Notes: generated from the letters alone by a model not told the origin. A stretch of 64,000 nucleotides of DNA from Jiella soli (GCF_020615385.1 NZ_JAJAVB010000022.1:68212-132211); one strand, 5' to 3'. Positions 28,309 through 37,822 are shown, numbered from the stretch's first letter. Numbers and translations are program-made.

Positions 28309-30846
28309 TCAGTCGTCGAGCGCGGTCTTCACGGCCACGGCAAGGTCGCGCAGCGAAAAGGGCTTTGCCAGGAAGCCGAATTTCTCGCCCTCGGGCAGGT
28401 TCTTGGCGAAGGCGTCCTCGGCATAGCCGGAGACGAAGATGAACTTCAGATCCGGCCGGGTCTTGCGCATCTCCTTCAGAAGCGTCGGTCCGTCCATCTC
28501 GGGCATCACCACGTCGGAGACGACGAGGTCGATCTGGCCGTCCACCTCCTCCAGGATCTCCATCGCCTCCTGGCCCGAGGCTGCCTCGTGGACGTCGTAG
28601 CCGCGCATCTTCAGCGCCCGCACATTGCCGGCGCGCACATGGTCCTCGTCCTCGACGAGGAGGATGGAGGCCGTGCCGGACAGGTCCATCTTGGCGCTAA
28701 CCGCCGCGGCGCTGGTGTCGCCGCCCGATGCGCTGATCTGGGTCGGCACGTGGCGCGGCAGGAAGATGCGGAAGGTCGTGCCCTTGCCGAGCGTGGAGTC
28801 GACGAAGATGAAGCCGCCCGACTGCTTGACGATGCCATAGACCATGGACAGGCCGAGGCCGGTGCCCTTGCCGATCTCCTTGGTGGTGAAGAACGGCTCG
28901 AAGATCCGCTCGGCGACGTCCGAGGGCATGCCAGTGCCGGTATCGGCCACCTCGACGAGGACATAGTCTCCCTCGGTCAACTCGGCATAGCCGAAGCCGA
29001 GGGCCTCGTCCGCCGGCACGTTGCGGGTCGAGATCGTGATCTTGCCGCCGTCGGGCATAGCGTCCCGCGCGTTCTGGACGAGATTGGTGATCACCTGTTC
29101 GAACTGGCCGATATCGGCCATCACCGGCCACAGATCGCGCGCATGCTGCCGCTCCAGCGTCGCGTGGTCGCCGCTCACCCGCTTCAGGAGGAGATGCATA
29201 TCCGCGACGACGTCGGTGAGGTTCAGCATCTTCGGCCGCATGGTCTGGCGGCGCGAATAGGCGAGGAGCTGACGCACCAGCGAGGCGGCGCGGTTGGCGC
29301 TCTGCTTGATCAGGAGGAGGTCCTGGAAGGAGGGGTCGCCCGTGCGGTGGTTGAGGAGCAGGAAGTCGACCGAGGCGGTGATGATCGTCAGGACGTTGTT
29401 GAAGTCGTGCGCGATGCCGCCGGCGAGGTTGCCGATCGCCTGCATCCTCTGGCTCTTGGCGAACTGTTCCTCGAGAACCCGCTGTTCGGTGATGTCGACG
29501 CCGTAGAGGATCGCGGATTCGTCGGCTTCGGGCCCGACGCGCGGCACTGCGCTGACATAGATCCGCACCGAGCGTGGCTTGTCGCCCTCGATCTCCGCGT
29601 CGACCGGCAGGATACCCGCCTTCCCGGCGGCGGCGGCGCGCACGGCGGTGCGCAGCGATTCGCGCCCGTTCTCGCGGATCCCGGTCTCGACCGCCGCCTC
29701 GCCATTGGCTGCGCCGGAGCCGAACAGCTGCCGGAAGGCGGCATTGGAGCGGACGACGCGGCCCGTCTCGTCGAGCGCCGCGATCGCCATGGGGGAGGAG
29801 TTGAAGAAGCGAGTGAAGCGCGCTTCGGCGACTTCCACCGGCGTTGCGGCCTCGCTTTCGCCGCTGCGATTGAGGACGAGCGTGCGAACCGTGCCCGGCG
29901 CGGCGACGTCGTCCGGCACGGGCTTGCGCAGGAGCCGCACCGGGAGGCTGCGTCCGCTTGCGGTGATCAGGTCGAGATCGACGACGCTCATGGCGTCGGT
30001 GTCAGCGCCTCCCGTGTCGGTCCGCAGCAGCGGGCGCGAGGCCTGCGAGACGAATTCCATGATCGAGCGGGCGAAGGGCCGGAACTCGCCGAGATCGAGA
30101 CCGAGCCAGTCGGCCAGCGTGGCATTGATATAGGCGATGCGATGATTGGCGTCGGAGGCGAAGAAGCCGGCCGGCGCCTTGTCGAGATAGTCGATCGCGT
30201 GCTGCAGGTCCTGGAATGAGCTTTCCTCATGCTTGCGATCGGCGGTGATGTCGAGGACCTGCCAGGCCTGCATCGCCTCGCCCGCGGTCGGCAGCGGCCG
30301 AACGGAGATCCGGTACCAGCGCGGCGCGGAGTCCGGCCCGGCGGGTCCCGAGAGGCTTCGGGCCAGCCGGAACTCGCGTTGGCCCGCCCGGCTCTCGCGC
30401 GCCAGATTGGCGAGATAGTAGATCGCCTCGCGCGCTTCCGGCTCGCGGCCGAGCAGCCGCTCCAGCGTCTTGACCTCTGAGGCGTTGCCCGCGCCGGTGA
30501 TATCGCCATAGGCGCGGTTGGCGTAGACCATCTGGCCGCGGCGGTCGATGATCATCGTGCCGGTACGCGCGGTGTCCAGGAAGTCGCGGGCGATCGACCC
30601 GTCGGGCGAGGCGCCGCCGAGGCGCACCACGCCGAGCGCCGCGCCGAAGATCGCGGCGATGCCGACGGCCGCGAGGCAGCCGAAGATCACCAGCAGCGCG
30701 ATGCCTCCATAGGTGTGGCCGAAGAAGGCCAGCGCCGCCGCCAGCAGAATGAGGGCGCCGCCGAGCATCAGGAGCCGGCGCACGCCGGAGGCCGCCGTCG
30801 CCCGGTCGATCAAAGGCTTCTCGACCGATCCCGCCGCTCCGTTCAT
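28309..30846 (-). CDS. cckA: Cell-cycle hybrid histidine kinase CckA
   Basis: The 845-residue protein has two membrane helices (about residues 24-41 and 47-72) and three PAS-like sensory segments. A HisKA domain ([21 protein letters not shown]) precedes a HATPase domain ([37 protein letters not shown]). A C-terminal receiver completes it ([24 protein letters not shown] with the phosphoacceptor Asp, LAKPFS). This order is that of CckA, which signals through ChpT to CtrA and CpdR. The start at 30846 ([11 protein letters not shown]) is chosen over a basic 25-codon extension. Neighbours (a FliO-domain gene, dksA) match rhizobial gene order as I recall it. Confidence 0.93.
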   Translation of the reverse strand: MNGAAGSVEKPLIDRATAASGVRRLLMLGGALILLAAALAFFGHTYGGIALLVIFGCLAAVGIAAIFGAALGVVRLGGASPDGSIARDFLDTARTGTMIIDRRGQMVYANRAYGDITGAGNASEVKTLERLLGREPEAREAIYYLANLARESRAGQREFRLARSLSGPAGPDSAPRWYRISVRPLPTAGEAMQAWQVLDITADRKHEESSFQDLQHAIDYLDKAPAGFFASDANHRIAYINATLADWLGLDLGEFRPFARSIMEFVSQASRPLLRTDTGGADTDAMSVVDLDLITASGRSLPVRLLRKPVPDDVAAPGTVRTLVLNRSGESEAATPVEVAEARFTRFFNSSPMAIAALDETGRVVRSNAAFRQLFGSGAANGEAAVETGIRENGRESLRTAVRAAAAGKAGILPVDAEIEGDKPRSVRIYVSAVPRVGPEADESAILYGVDITEQRVLEEQFAKSQRMQAIGNLAGGIAHDFNNVLTIITASVDFLLLNHRTGDPSFQDLLLIKQSANRAASLVRQLLAYSRRQTMRPKMLNLTDVVADMHLLLKRVSGDHATLERQHARDLWPVMADIGQFEQVITNLVQNARDAMPDGGKITISTRNVPADEALGFGYAELTEGDYVLVEVADTGTGMPSDVAERIFEPFFTTKEIGKGTGLGLSMVYGIVKQSGGFIFVDSTLGKGTTFRIFLPRHVPTQISASGGDTSAAAVSAKMDLSGTASILLVEDEDHVRAGNVRALKMRGYDVHEAASGQEAMEILEEVDGQIDLVVSDVVMPEMDGPTLLKEMRKTRPDLKFIFVSGYAEDAFAKNLPEGEKFGFLAKPFSLRDLAVAVKTALDD

Positions 30847-31113
30847 TCCGACTCGCCCTTTTGCTCGCAATTGCTTCCCCCGCGATTGTGAATCAAAACG
30901 AGATTCGAGGCGAGACCGCAATTGTACGCTTTTACACGGAAAGATTCAGCCAAACGGTTGACGAAGCTTCGCTCCGGTCTTTCGCTCGGCGGACGAAACG
31001 CACTATGAATTGTCCCACGGAGCTTGCGACAGCCGACGTTGCAGAGTTTTCGATCGAACGCCGTCCCGCGGGATGAAGGGCGCCGTCGTCCGAGAGTAGG
31101 AGTGCTAGGCCGC

Positions 31114-33246
31114 ATGCCACAGTGGATCATCGATCTCTTCGGGGAAGGCGTCGCGCAGATCGTATGGGTGGCTATCGTGGCCGCGATCGTCTGCATCCTG
31201 GCCATGGCGGTGATCGTGATCGCCAAGAAGGCCTTCGGCGGATCGGCGGCCTTCAGCAGCCGCAACCGGACGCCGCGGCTCGCTGTGATGGACGTCGCCC
31301 GCATCGACGAAAAGCGCCGGCTCGTCCTCGTGCGGCGCGACGAGATGGAGCATCTGGTGATGGTGGGCGGCCAGACCGACATCGTTGTCGAGAGCAATAT
31401 CCTGCGCGTTCCCGCTGCGGCCCATGCGCGCAACCACGACCGGACGCGAGAGCACGACTGGGCGCGAGAGCCCTCCGTCGCCGCCCCGCCCGAGCCGGAA
31501 GAGCGGGTCGCGCCGGCCTCGATCACACCGTTTCCGGAGCCTCAGTCCCGCCCGGTTCCGGCTGAAAGGCGGCAGGAACCCGCGGCCGAGCACTCGGCAC
31601 CGGCAGCACGCTTGCAGGAAGCGCCGAAGCCGGAGGCCCGCGCGCCGATTGCCAGCCCGCCGGGCCGGCCAGCTGGCAACGCGCAACCAAGGTCCGACCG
31701 TTCGGCTGCCGAGGCCGGCGAGATCGTCCGCAAATTCGTCTCCCGCATGCCGATCGGATCCGGCAACGCCCGGTCCTCCGCCGAGCGGGCGGATGCGGAA
31801 CGTCGCGAGCCGGCTCATCCGCCCGAGCCTCCGCGCCTGCCCGAGGCGCCGATCCAGCCGCGATCGCGCGCGACGCCGACACTGCCGCCGCAGCGGCGCG
31901 AGCAGGAAGAGACGATCCAAGCGCCGGCCCGTGCCGAGGAACAGGAGCCGGCGCGTTCTTCTGCGAACGGACTTCCGGCCGATGCCGAACGCATCGAGCC
32001 GGAACTGCCGATGCCGCCCTTGTCCGCCGCCCCGAGCGCGGCCCCTGTCGCCGAGGACCAGCCGGCGGAGCGCGCGCAGCTTCGCGACGCGATGAACCGG
32101 GCGCAGAACGCGGAGAACGCGCGCGTCCAGGACGCGACGGTGACGGCCGCAGCGCTCGACCGCCCGAACGAGCCGGCTCCCGCGCGCAAGCCGCTTTCCG
32201 TCAAAAGCTTCGCGATGGCGATTCAGAACCGCACCGCGCCGCAAGAAATGCCGCAGCCGCCCAGGGGCGTGCCGACTTCACGTCAGTTCGCGGGTGCGGG
32301 TGCGCAAGGCGGCGAGACGGTGCCCGAGACGAAGCCGCGGCCGGCCGCGGTGGTCCGAAATCCGTACGCTTCCCCCCTCGCCTCGCCCCTGGCGCGTGCA
32401 GCCGCTCCGGCGGCCCCGGCGGCTGCGGCTGCGGCTGCGGCTGCGGCGGATGCCGAACCCAGTCTGGAAGACTTTCTGTCGGCCGAACTCGACTCCGACT
32501 TCGGCAACGACAAATATTTCTCCGAGCAGGCGACCAGAGAACCGCCGGTGACCGAAAGGCCGACGCTGAGCGATCGCGAGCCTGAAAGCGCGCCCGACGC
32601 ACCGGACCGGGACGCTTCCTCCGCCGAGGCCCCGGCGTCTCCGGCCTCCCCGGACGAACCAGCCGCGCAAGCCGATGACCCGTCCGCCCCGCCCGCCGAG
32701 CAGCCGAGGGCGGCGGTGCAGGATCCGATCTTCAAGCGCGGCGGTCAGCTGACGGGGTCGGTGGAGATGGCGGCACCGGCGGCCGTTCCAGAACCGGAGC
32801 AGCCGCAGCTGGAAGCTGGGCGGGCCGACGAACCGGCCGCGGACGAAGCACAACGCAAAAGCGAATCAGCTCATTCGGACTGGTCATCCGAATCCGCCCC
32901 CGTCGCCGAGACCGCGCCCTTGGCGGATGAAGAGGCCGCAGCGGCGGCACCGGAAGAGGCCGCCGAGAGAGCAGGCGACGCAGCGCCCACCGGCTCGCCT
33001 TCGCAGGAGGGAAGTGCGCCGCAGGCGGATGCCGCGCTGGTGGAGCCCGAAACCCAGGCAGCGGCGAAGGAGGATGCATCCGCCGAGCCGGTCGAGGTGA
33101 AGAGCGAAACCGCCCCCGCTCCGACGCCGACGCCCAGCGCCTCAGAGCGCAAGCCGGATTCGCGCAGACTGACGCTCGAAGAGGAGATGGAGCGGTTGCT
33201 CGGCGATCTCAGCTTCGCCACCTCGTCCGAACGCCAGCGGCGCTGA
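31114..33246 (+). CDS. FliO-domain protein with a very long disordered C-terminal extension
   Basis: The first 100 of 710 residues form a FliO domain: a membrane helix (IVWVAIVAAIVCILAMAVIVI, about 14-34) then RLAVMDVARIDEKRRLVLVRRDEMEHLVMVGGQTDIVVESNIL, which matches the FliO signature. The remaining 600 residues are Pro/Ala/Glu/Arg-rich and mostly disordered. Short conserved-looking islands occur in them (SLEDFLSAELDSDFGNDKYF and, at the end, LTLEEEMERLLGDLSF). A poly-Ala tract stems from a GGCTGC hexamer repeat near 32420. Enteric FliO is about 120 residues. The ATG at 31114 has TAGGAG upstream. It is divergent from cckA and far from the main flagellar cluster, so export or another envelope role is possible. 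Confidence 0.65.
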   Translation: MPQWIIDLFGEGVAQIVWVAIVAAIVCILAMAVIVIAKKAFGGSAAFSSRNRTPRLAVMDVARIDEKRRLVLVRRDEMEHLVMVGGQTDIVVESNILRVPAAAHARNHDRTREHDWAREPSVAAPPEPEERVAPASITPFPEPQSRPVPAERRQEPAAEHSAPAARLQEAPKPEARAPIASPPGRPAGNAQPRSDRSAAEAGEIVRKFVSRMPIGSGNARSSAERADAERREPAHPPEPPRLPEAPIQPRSRATPTLPPQRREQEETIQAPARAEEQEPARSSANGLPADAERIEPELPMPPLSAAPSAAPVAEDQPAERAQLRDAMNRAQNAENARVQDATVTAAALDRPNEPAPARKPLSVKSFAMAIQNRTAPQEMPQPPRGVPTSRQFAGAGAQGGETVPETKPRPAAVVRNPYASPLASPLARAAAPAAPAAAAAAAAAADAEPSLEDFLSAELDSDFGNDKYFSEQATREPPVTERPTLSDREPESAPDAPDRDASSAEAPASPASPDEPAAQADDPSAPPAEQPRAAVQDPIFKRGGQLTGSVEMAAPAAVPEPEQPQLEAGRADEPAADEAQRKSESAHSDWSSESAPVAETAPLADEEAAAAAPEEAAERAGDAAPTGSPSQEGSAPQADAALVEPETQAAAKEDASAEPVEVKSETAPAPTPTPSASERKPDSRRLTLEEEMERLLGDLSFATSSERQRR

Positions 33247-33695
33247 CGCCGCTGCGACGAGCCTTGGAGGTGTGAGGTCAGGAACAAGCGGCGTTTCAGG
33301 CAGAACAGGCGCTTCTGCCGGTCTGCCATATGGGCGGACGCGCATTACCTGAGATGAATCGCAATCGGAGCGGTAAATCGAGATGATGTCGACAGGCGGC
33401 CGGATCAGGCCGGACGAGAAGTCGGATCGGTTCGGCGAAACCGTCCTTCGGAGGCAACTCCGCATCGAAACGCTCGGCGATGCGGCACCGATGCCACTCC
33501 ATGCCGGGCGGCCTTCATGTCGGTGCCGAGGACGTAACCCGGACGTTTTCAGAATTGCAGCCCGGCGCGGATCCCTCCGCGCTGCGCCAGCCCGTCGAGC
33601 AGACGCTTTGCGCATGTTGAGAAGGGCCAAGCGTCCGGCCCTTCCCGAGGCCACCCTGCGCACGACGCCGGGGCGACCGCCGGGCGACCCGGCTC
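33247..33695. other. 449-bp gap between fliO-like gene and dksA
   Basis: Two convergent genes face each other across this stretch. Several reading frames cross it, but none has a ribosome site with protein-like composition. I see no clear terminator with a T-run, no repeat shared with the rest of the window and no RNA gene. Confidence 0.4.
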
Positions 33696-34115
33696 TTATT
33701 CGTCGCGGTAGACCTTCTCGCGGCGCTCGTGGCGCTCCTGCGCTTCCAGGGAAAGGGTCGCGATCGGGCGCGCGTCGAGGCGCTTAAGGCTGATCGGCTC
33801 GCCGGTCTCCTCGCAAAAACCGTAGGTCCCGTCATCGATTCGCTCCAGCGCGGCGTCGATCTTGGAGATCAGCTTGCGCTGCCGGTCCCGAGCCCGCAGT
33901 TCGATGGAACGATCCGTTTCCGACGATGCGCGGTCTGCAATGTCGGCGAGATTGCTGTTGTTGTCGCTGGCGAGAGCCGCCAGGGTCTCGCGCGATTCCC
34001 GCAGGATCTCGGCCTTCCAGGCGAGCAGCTTCTTCCGGAAATATTCCTTCTGACGGTCGTTCATGAAAGGACCGTCTTCCGAGAGGGTCAGATCGATATT
34101 GAGTGTCTCGCTCAT
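33696..34115 (-). CDS. dksA: DksA-family RNA polymerase regulator with a decayed zinc finger
   Basis: The 139-residue protein has the DksA layout: an N-terminal helix, a coiled-coil hairpin whose tip keeps the functional acidic motif (D58-x-x-D61-x-A63 in NLADIADRAS) and a C-terminal zinc-finger-like globule. Only the first of the four zinc cysteines remains (C101). The other three positions hold T104, S122 and A125 at exactly the E. coli spacing. DksA works with ppGpp in the secondary channel of RNA polymerase. GGAGG fits the second of two adjacent ATGs best (34115). It is monocistronic and divergent from the M42 peptidase gene. Confidence 0.93.
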   Translation of the reverse strand: MSETLNIDLTLSEDGPFMNDRQKEYFRKKLLAWKAEILRESRETLAALASDNNSNLADIADRASSETDRSIELRARDRQRKLISKIDAALERIDDGTYGFCEETGEPISLKRLDARPIATLSLEAQERHERREKVYRDE

Positions 34116-34141
34116 CATGCGCCTCCATTCCCGCCCCGGGG

Positions 34142-34170
34142 CTTATAGCGACGGTTCGGAAGCCAAACAA
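34142..34170 (-). promoter_or_regulatory. Candidate dksA promoter
   Basis: On the minus strand TTGTTT (34165-34170) and TATAAG (34142-34147) are separated by 17 bp. This places a start site about 20 bp upstream of the dksA ATG, just ahead of its GGAGG ribosome site. It is a reasonable housekeeping-sigma promoter, with the -35 element the weaker part. Confidence 0.4.
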
Positions 34171-34590
34171 GTTACGTTCGCTTTGACTACCGAACGGCTA
34201 ACCCGAATCTAAATCCCGGTTTTGACTTATTTTTTCGGCGCCCTTCTGATCAGCGAGCGTGACAGGTGAATGACGCCGCCAGCTTCGCGCAGGCTTGCCG
34301 GCCGGTTTCTGGCGTATTTCTTGCTTCCACCGGCCGAAAGCGGCGTCGAAACTCTGCGGACCGATCGCGGCGGGATCCTCCCGTGCGGATGGGCCAGCCG
34401 GATGCCTTGAGCTCTTTCTCATATCGCTCGATGAAGACCAACCGGCTGCCGCGCGATTGCGGCTCTCACGCCGCCCGGTTTCGCTAGCAGCGACCGGTAT
34501 TTTGCGCCGCCCTGCCTTCGCGAAGGTATGAACTCCTCCCGCCCAGGAGACGTTGGCGACATACCCGTCATCCGATCGACAGGAGACAAC
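34171..34590. other. Non-coding stretch between dksA and the M42 peptidase gene
   Basis: This divergent intergenic region is AT-richer near its left end (TTTTGACTTATTTTTTCGG around 34218-34236). It holds the ribosome site GGAG at 34581-34584 for the peptidase gene. A 63-codon TTG-start frame on the minus strand begins MVFIERYEKELKASGW but has no convincing ribosome site or later conservation, so I do not call it. Confidence 0.35.
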
Positions 34591-35643
34591 ATGCAAAGCC
34601 TCGCCGAACCCGACCGGGCGTTGCTGAAGGAATTGCTCCTCGCCCGCGGCCCATCCGGAGATGAAAAGGAGGTCCGCGCCGTCTGCCAGAAGGCGCTCGA
34701 ACCTCTGGTGGACGAATCCTGGTCCGATGCCGCAGGCAATCTCGTCGGGCTGGTGCGGGCCGAAAACGCCACCCGTCCGCCGATCATGGCTGTCGCCCAC
34801 ATGGACGAGATCGCGATGATCGTGAAGCGGCTCCTGCCCGACGGCCGGCTGCGCGTCACCAATCTCGGCGGCGACCGCCCGATGTCCTTCGGCCAGTGCG
34901 CCGTCGACATCCTCGCAGACGACGAGCACCTGACCGGCGTCCTGTCGCTCGGCTCGCTGCATCGCACGAACGACAGTCCGGAAATGGCGGAGATCCGTCG
35001 GAGCGGCGTCGACTGGGAGGTGGTCTCGGTCATCACCGGCCGCTCGCGGGAGGCTCTGGAAAAAGCCGGCGTCCATCCCGGCACGCGGGTCGTCCTGTCC
35101 TGCGTGGAGCGCCAGCTGATCGACGTCGGCGATCTCCTCGGCGCGCACTTCATGGACGACCGGGCGCTGATCGTCGCCGGCGTCGTCTCGCTCCGCCAGC
35201 TACTGGAGCGGCGCGGCGAGATGACCCGCGACGTCTACTTCGTCTGCTCGACCAAGGAGGAGGTGACGAATGGCGGCGCCAAGTTCGCCGCGCGCACGCT
35301 GCCGGGCGACCAGATGATCGCGCTGGAAGTGGGACCCGTGGCGCACGAATACGACACGGTTCTCGATGAGCGCCCGATCCTTTCCTTTGGAGACCAGAAG
35401 GGGATCTACAGTCCGGAGCTCATCGACGACATCCGGGCAGCGGCCAAGGCAGAGGACGTGACGCCGCAGCTGGCTCTCCTGGAGGAGTTCGCATCGGATG
35501 CGAGCGCCACGATCTCCTCCGGCCTGAAACCGCAGACGGCGGTCCTGTGCATTCCGACGCAGAACACCCACGGCTTCGAACTCATCCACAAGGGGGCGAT
35601 TCCGACCTATGCCCGGGTCCTGACCCGCGCGCTCCTGGGCTGA
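34591..35643 (+). CDS. M42 family metallo-aminopeptidase
   Basis: The 350-residue protein fits family M42 (glutamyl aminopeptidase or deblocking aminopeptidase). Metal and catalytic landmarks are VAHMDEIAMIV (His-x-Asp), GAHFMDDRALIVAG (bridging Asp), CSTKEEVTNGGAK (Glu-Glu) and the C-terminal NTHGFELIHKG histidine. A PDZ-like insert domain (residues about 70-150) is of normal size for the family. Such enzymes form dodecameric tetrahedra that trim peptides in the cytoplasm. The ATG at 34591 has AGGAG 6-7 nt upstream; an upstream in-frame ATG does not. A bidirectional hairpin follows the stop. Confidence 0.85.
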   Translation: MQSLAEPDRALLKELLLARGPSGDEKEVRAVCQKALEPLVDESWSDAAGNLVGLVRAENATRPPIMAVAHMDEIAMIVKRLLPDGRLRVTNLGGDRPMSFGQCAVDILADDEHLTGVLSLGSLHRTNDSPEMAEIRRSGVDWEVVSVITGRSREALEKAGVHPGTRVVLSCVERQLIDVGDLLGAHFMDDRALIVAGVVSLRQLLERRGEMTRDVYFVCSTKEEVTNGGAKFAARTLPGDQMIALEVGPVAHEYDTVLDERPILSFGDQKGIYSPELIDDIRAAAKAEDVTPQLALLEEFASDASATISSGLKPQTAVLCIPTQNTHGFELIHKGAIPTYARVLTRALLG

Positions 35644-35654
35644 CTGACAATGCC

Positions 35655-35688
35655 GAAACCCGGCCGCCTCATGCGACCGGGCTTCTTC
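35655..35688. terminator. Bidirectional hairpin between convergent genes
   Basis: CCCGG-C-CGC (35659-35667) pairs with GCG-A-CCGGG (35673-35681) with one mismatch and a 5-nt loop. CTTCTTC follows on the + strand, and GTTTCGGC follows on the minus strand. It separates the M42 peptidase gene from the convergent exporter gene. Confidence 0.5.
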
Positions 35689-35706
35689 ACTGTCGTCTTT
35701 CAGGCT

Positions 35707-36777
35707 TCAGAGGCCGGCCATCAGGATCAGGCCGAGGCCAAGGCATGAGATGAAGAGCCAGGCGATCGCCCCCAGCGCCAGAGGGCGCAGGCCCTTGGCC
35801 TTGAGCTTGAAGACATTGGTCTCGAGCCCCATCGCTGCCAGAGCGGCAGACAGGAGGAAGGTCGTCGCCAGCACCAGCGCGCCGTGGATGTCCGCCGGGA
35901 TCGTGACGAGGCTGTTGACGACGACGAGCGCCAGGAAACCGAAGACGAACCAGGGCACCGGGGGCTTGCCCGCCATCTCGCCCTCTTCGGCCGTCCTGCC
36001 CCGCGCGGCGAGGAAGCCGAGCGACAGGATCAGCGGGGCGAGCAGCGCGACACGGCTGAGCTTGGCGATGGTGCCGAACTGGCCGGCGGCGTCGCCGCCC
36101 TGGAAAGCCGCGGCGACGACCTGAGCCACTTCGTGAATGGTGGCGCCGGTCCACAGGCCGTAGGCGGTCGGATCGAGCATCAGACCGGTCTGGATCACGG
36201 GATAAAGTATCATCGAGAGCGAGCCGAAGACGGTGACGCAGGCGACGGCATAGGCGACGTCCTCGTCGGAGCCCCTGGTGACGAGGTTGGTGGCGATGAC
36301 GGCCGAGGCGCCGCAGATCGACGTGCCGGCCGCGATCAGCTCGGCCAGGCGGCGATCGACGCCGAGCACGCGGCCCATCGCCTTGGTGAAGAAGAAGGTG
36401 GCGACGAGGGTCGCGACGATGATCGCGGCTCCCGTGCCGCCGACTTCGATGATCTGCGTGACCGTCAGCTGCAGGCCGAGCAGGATGATCGCGAAGCGCA
36501 GGATCCGCTTCAGCGAGAAGGTGATGCCGGGCTTGGCGATCGCCGGAGCGCCGACCGTGTTGCTGACCAGCATGCCGAAGACGATCGACAGGATCAGCGG
36601 GCTGAGCGAGGCGATGCCGATCTGCGCCCTCGCGAAGAAGGCGAGCGCGGCGAGGCCGAAGGTCAGGGCAAGGCCGGGCAGGACCGCGACCAGCGGGTTC
36701 AGGGAAGCGGCGTAGGAAACACCCTTGGCGGCAGCAACATCATCCTCTTTGCGCGCGGCATTGGCGGCAGAACTCAT
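35707..36777 (-). CDS. YeiH/SuyZ-type membrane protein, putative sulfate or sulfite exporter
   Basis: The 356-residue protein is the UPF0324/Cons_hypoth698 type (PF03601) with about ten membrane helices. Landmarks are LSPLILSIVFGMLVSNTVG, AIILLGLQLTVTQI, ELIAAGTSICGASAVIAT and GLWTGATIHEVAQVVAAA. YeiH homologues in sulfonate-degrading bacteria (TauZ, SuyZ) are proposed to export the sulfate or sulfite released, which fits the sulfolactate genes 11 kb to the right. That role is inference. The start at 36777 has AAGG upstream; a 20-codon extension is rejected. It is divergent from a LysR gene, an arrangement also seen for yeiH-yeiE. Confidence 0.8.
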   Translation of the reverse strand: MSSAANAARKEDDVAAAKGVSYAASLNPLVAVLPGLALTFGLAALAFFARAQIGIASLSPLILSIVFGMLVSNTVGAPAIAKPGITFSLKRILRFAIILLGLQLTVTQIIEVGGTGAAIIVATLVATFFFTKAMGRVLGVDRRLAELIAAGTSICGASAVIATNLVTRGSDEDVAYAVACVTVFGSLSMILYPVIQTGLMLDPTAYGLWTGATIHEVAQVVAAAFQGGDAAGQFGTIAKLSRVALLAPLILSLGFLAARGRTAEEGEMAGKPPVPWFVFGFLALVVVNSLVTIPADIHGALVLATTFLLSAALAAMGLETNVFKLKAKGLRPLALGAIAWLFISCLGLGLILMAGL

Positions 36778-36861
36778 CGCGAAACCTTGTTCGATAGAAA
36801 ATTCATGGCTTGACGATAGGACTGTGGCCCTGACCATTCCAACGGATTGTTCTTTTCAAAA

Positions 36862-36884
36862 TGATCGATTTTCTTTATCGATCA
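36862..36884. promoter_or_regulatory. Inverted-repeat operator between yeiH-like and lysR genes
   Basis: TGATCGAT (36862-36869) and ATCGATCA (36877-36884) are perfect inverted arms around TTTCTTT. Inside lies a T-N11-A arrangement, the LysR-type recognition geometry. It sits 42 bp upstream of the LysR start and 85 bp upstream of the exporter start, in an AT-rich patch. Confidence 0.55.
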
Positions 36885-36925
36885 CCGGTCTGGTACGAGC
36901 GAAACCGTTCGGAGCGCGATCCGGG

Positions 36926-37822
36926 ATGACCCTTGAACAATTGCGCATCTTCCTCGAAGTCGCCGAATTGCAGCACGTCACCCGCGCGGCGGAGCGGCTG
37001 AACCTCACCCAGTCGGCCGTCAGCGCATCGATCGCGGCACTCGAGGCCCGTCACCAGGTCAAGCTGTTCGACCGGGTCGGGCGCCGGATCGAACTCACCG
37101 AGGCCGGCCGGCTGTTCGTGCCGGAGGCGCGGGCGACGCTCGGCCGGGCCGAGGCGGCGGAGCTGGTCCTCGCCGATCTCAGCGGTCAGACCATCGGCGA
37201 GGTCCGCATCCACGCCAGCCAGACGGTCGCGAGCTATTGGCTTCCCCCGCGGCTCGTTCGGCTTCACGGGCTTTATCCCCGGATCGACATCTCGCTGACG
37301 GTCGGCAACACGGCGCAGGTCGCGCGTGCCGTCTCCGAGGGTTCGGCCGATCTCGGCGTCGTCGAGGGCGCGGTCCATCTCGCCGAACTGGAGAAATGGG
37401 TTGTGGGGCGCGACCGGCTGGTCCTCGTCGTCGGCAAGGACCATCCCTGGGCGAGGCGCGAGAGCGTCCCGCCCGCAGACTATGCCGGGTCCGACTGGGT
37501 CTTGCGCGAGATCGGCTCGGGAACGCGGGCCGAGTTCGAGGATCTTCTCGCCGGCCTGGGAATCGCCATGGCCGACCTGCCGGTGCTGCTGGAGTTCCCC
37601 TCGAACGAGGCGGTGCTCGCGGCGGTCGAGGCGGGTTCGATCGCGACGGTTCTCTCCGACCGCGCCGCGGTGCCGGCATTGTCGGCGGGGCGCGTGGTCA
37701 CGGTCGGTCCGGCGGTGAGGGACCGTGAATTCGTGGCGCTGCGCAACCGGGGCCGCTATCACACCCGGGCCGCGACCGCCCTCCTCGACCTGCTGCGGGA
37801 AAGCGCCGCGGATTCGGTCTGA
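36926..37822 (+). CDS. LysR-type regulator next to the exporter gene
   Basis: The 298-residue protein has a typical LysR winged helix (LEQLRIFLEVAELQHVTRAAERLNLTQSAVSASIAALEARHQVKLFDRVGRRIELTEAG) and a periplasmic-binding-protein-like effector domain (GEVRIHASQTVASYWLPPRLVRLHGLYP, VARAVSEGSADLGVVEG). The resemblance to CysB/CysL/YeiE-like regulators of sulfur genes is general and not proof of ligand. It probably controls the divergent exporter through the operator between them. The ATG at 36926 is where family similarity starts. Confidence 0.85.
   Translation: MTLEQLRIFLEVAELQHVTRAAERLNLTQSAVSASIAALEARHQVKLFDRVGRRIELTEAGRLFVPEARATLGRAEAAELVLADLSGQTIGEVRIHASQTVASYWLPPRLVRLHGLYPRIDISLTVGNTAQVARAVSEGSADLGVVEGAVHLAELEKWVVGRDRLVLVVGKDHPWARRESVPPADYAGSDWVLREIGSGTRAEFEDLLAGLGIAMADLPVLLEFPSNEAVLAAVEAGSIATVLSDRAAVPALSAGRVVTVGPAVRDREFVALRNRGRYHTRAATALLDLLRESAADSV

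Noticed and set aside
32420-32455. GGCTGC hexamer repeat in the FliO-domain gene
   Set aside because: It is in frame and simply encodes a poly-Ala tract; slippage is possible but there is no sign of phase variation, since unit gain or loss keeps the frame.
34250-34441. 63-codon minus-strand frame starting MVFIERYEKELKASGW
   Set aside because: It starts with TTG, has no ribosome site, and the second half looks random. It could be a remnant but cannot be supported.
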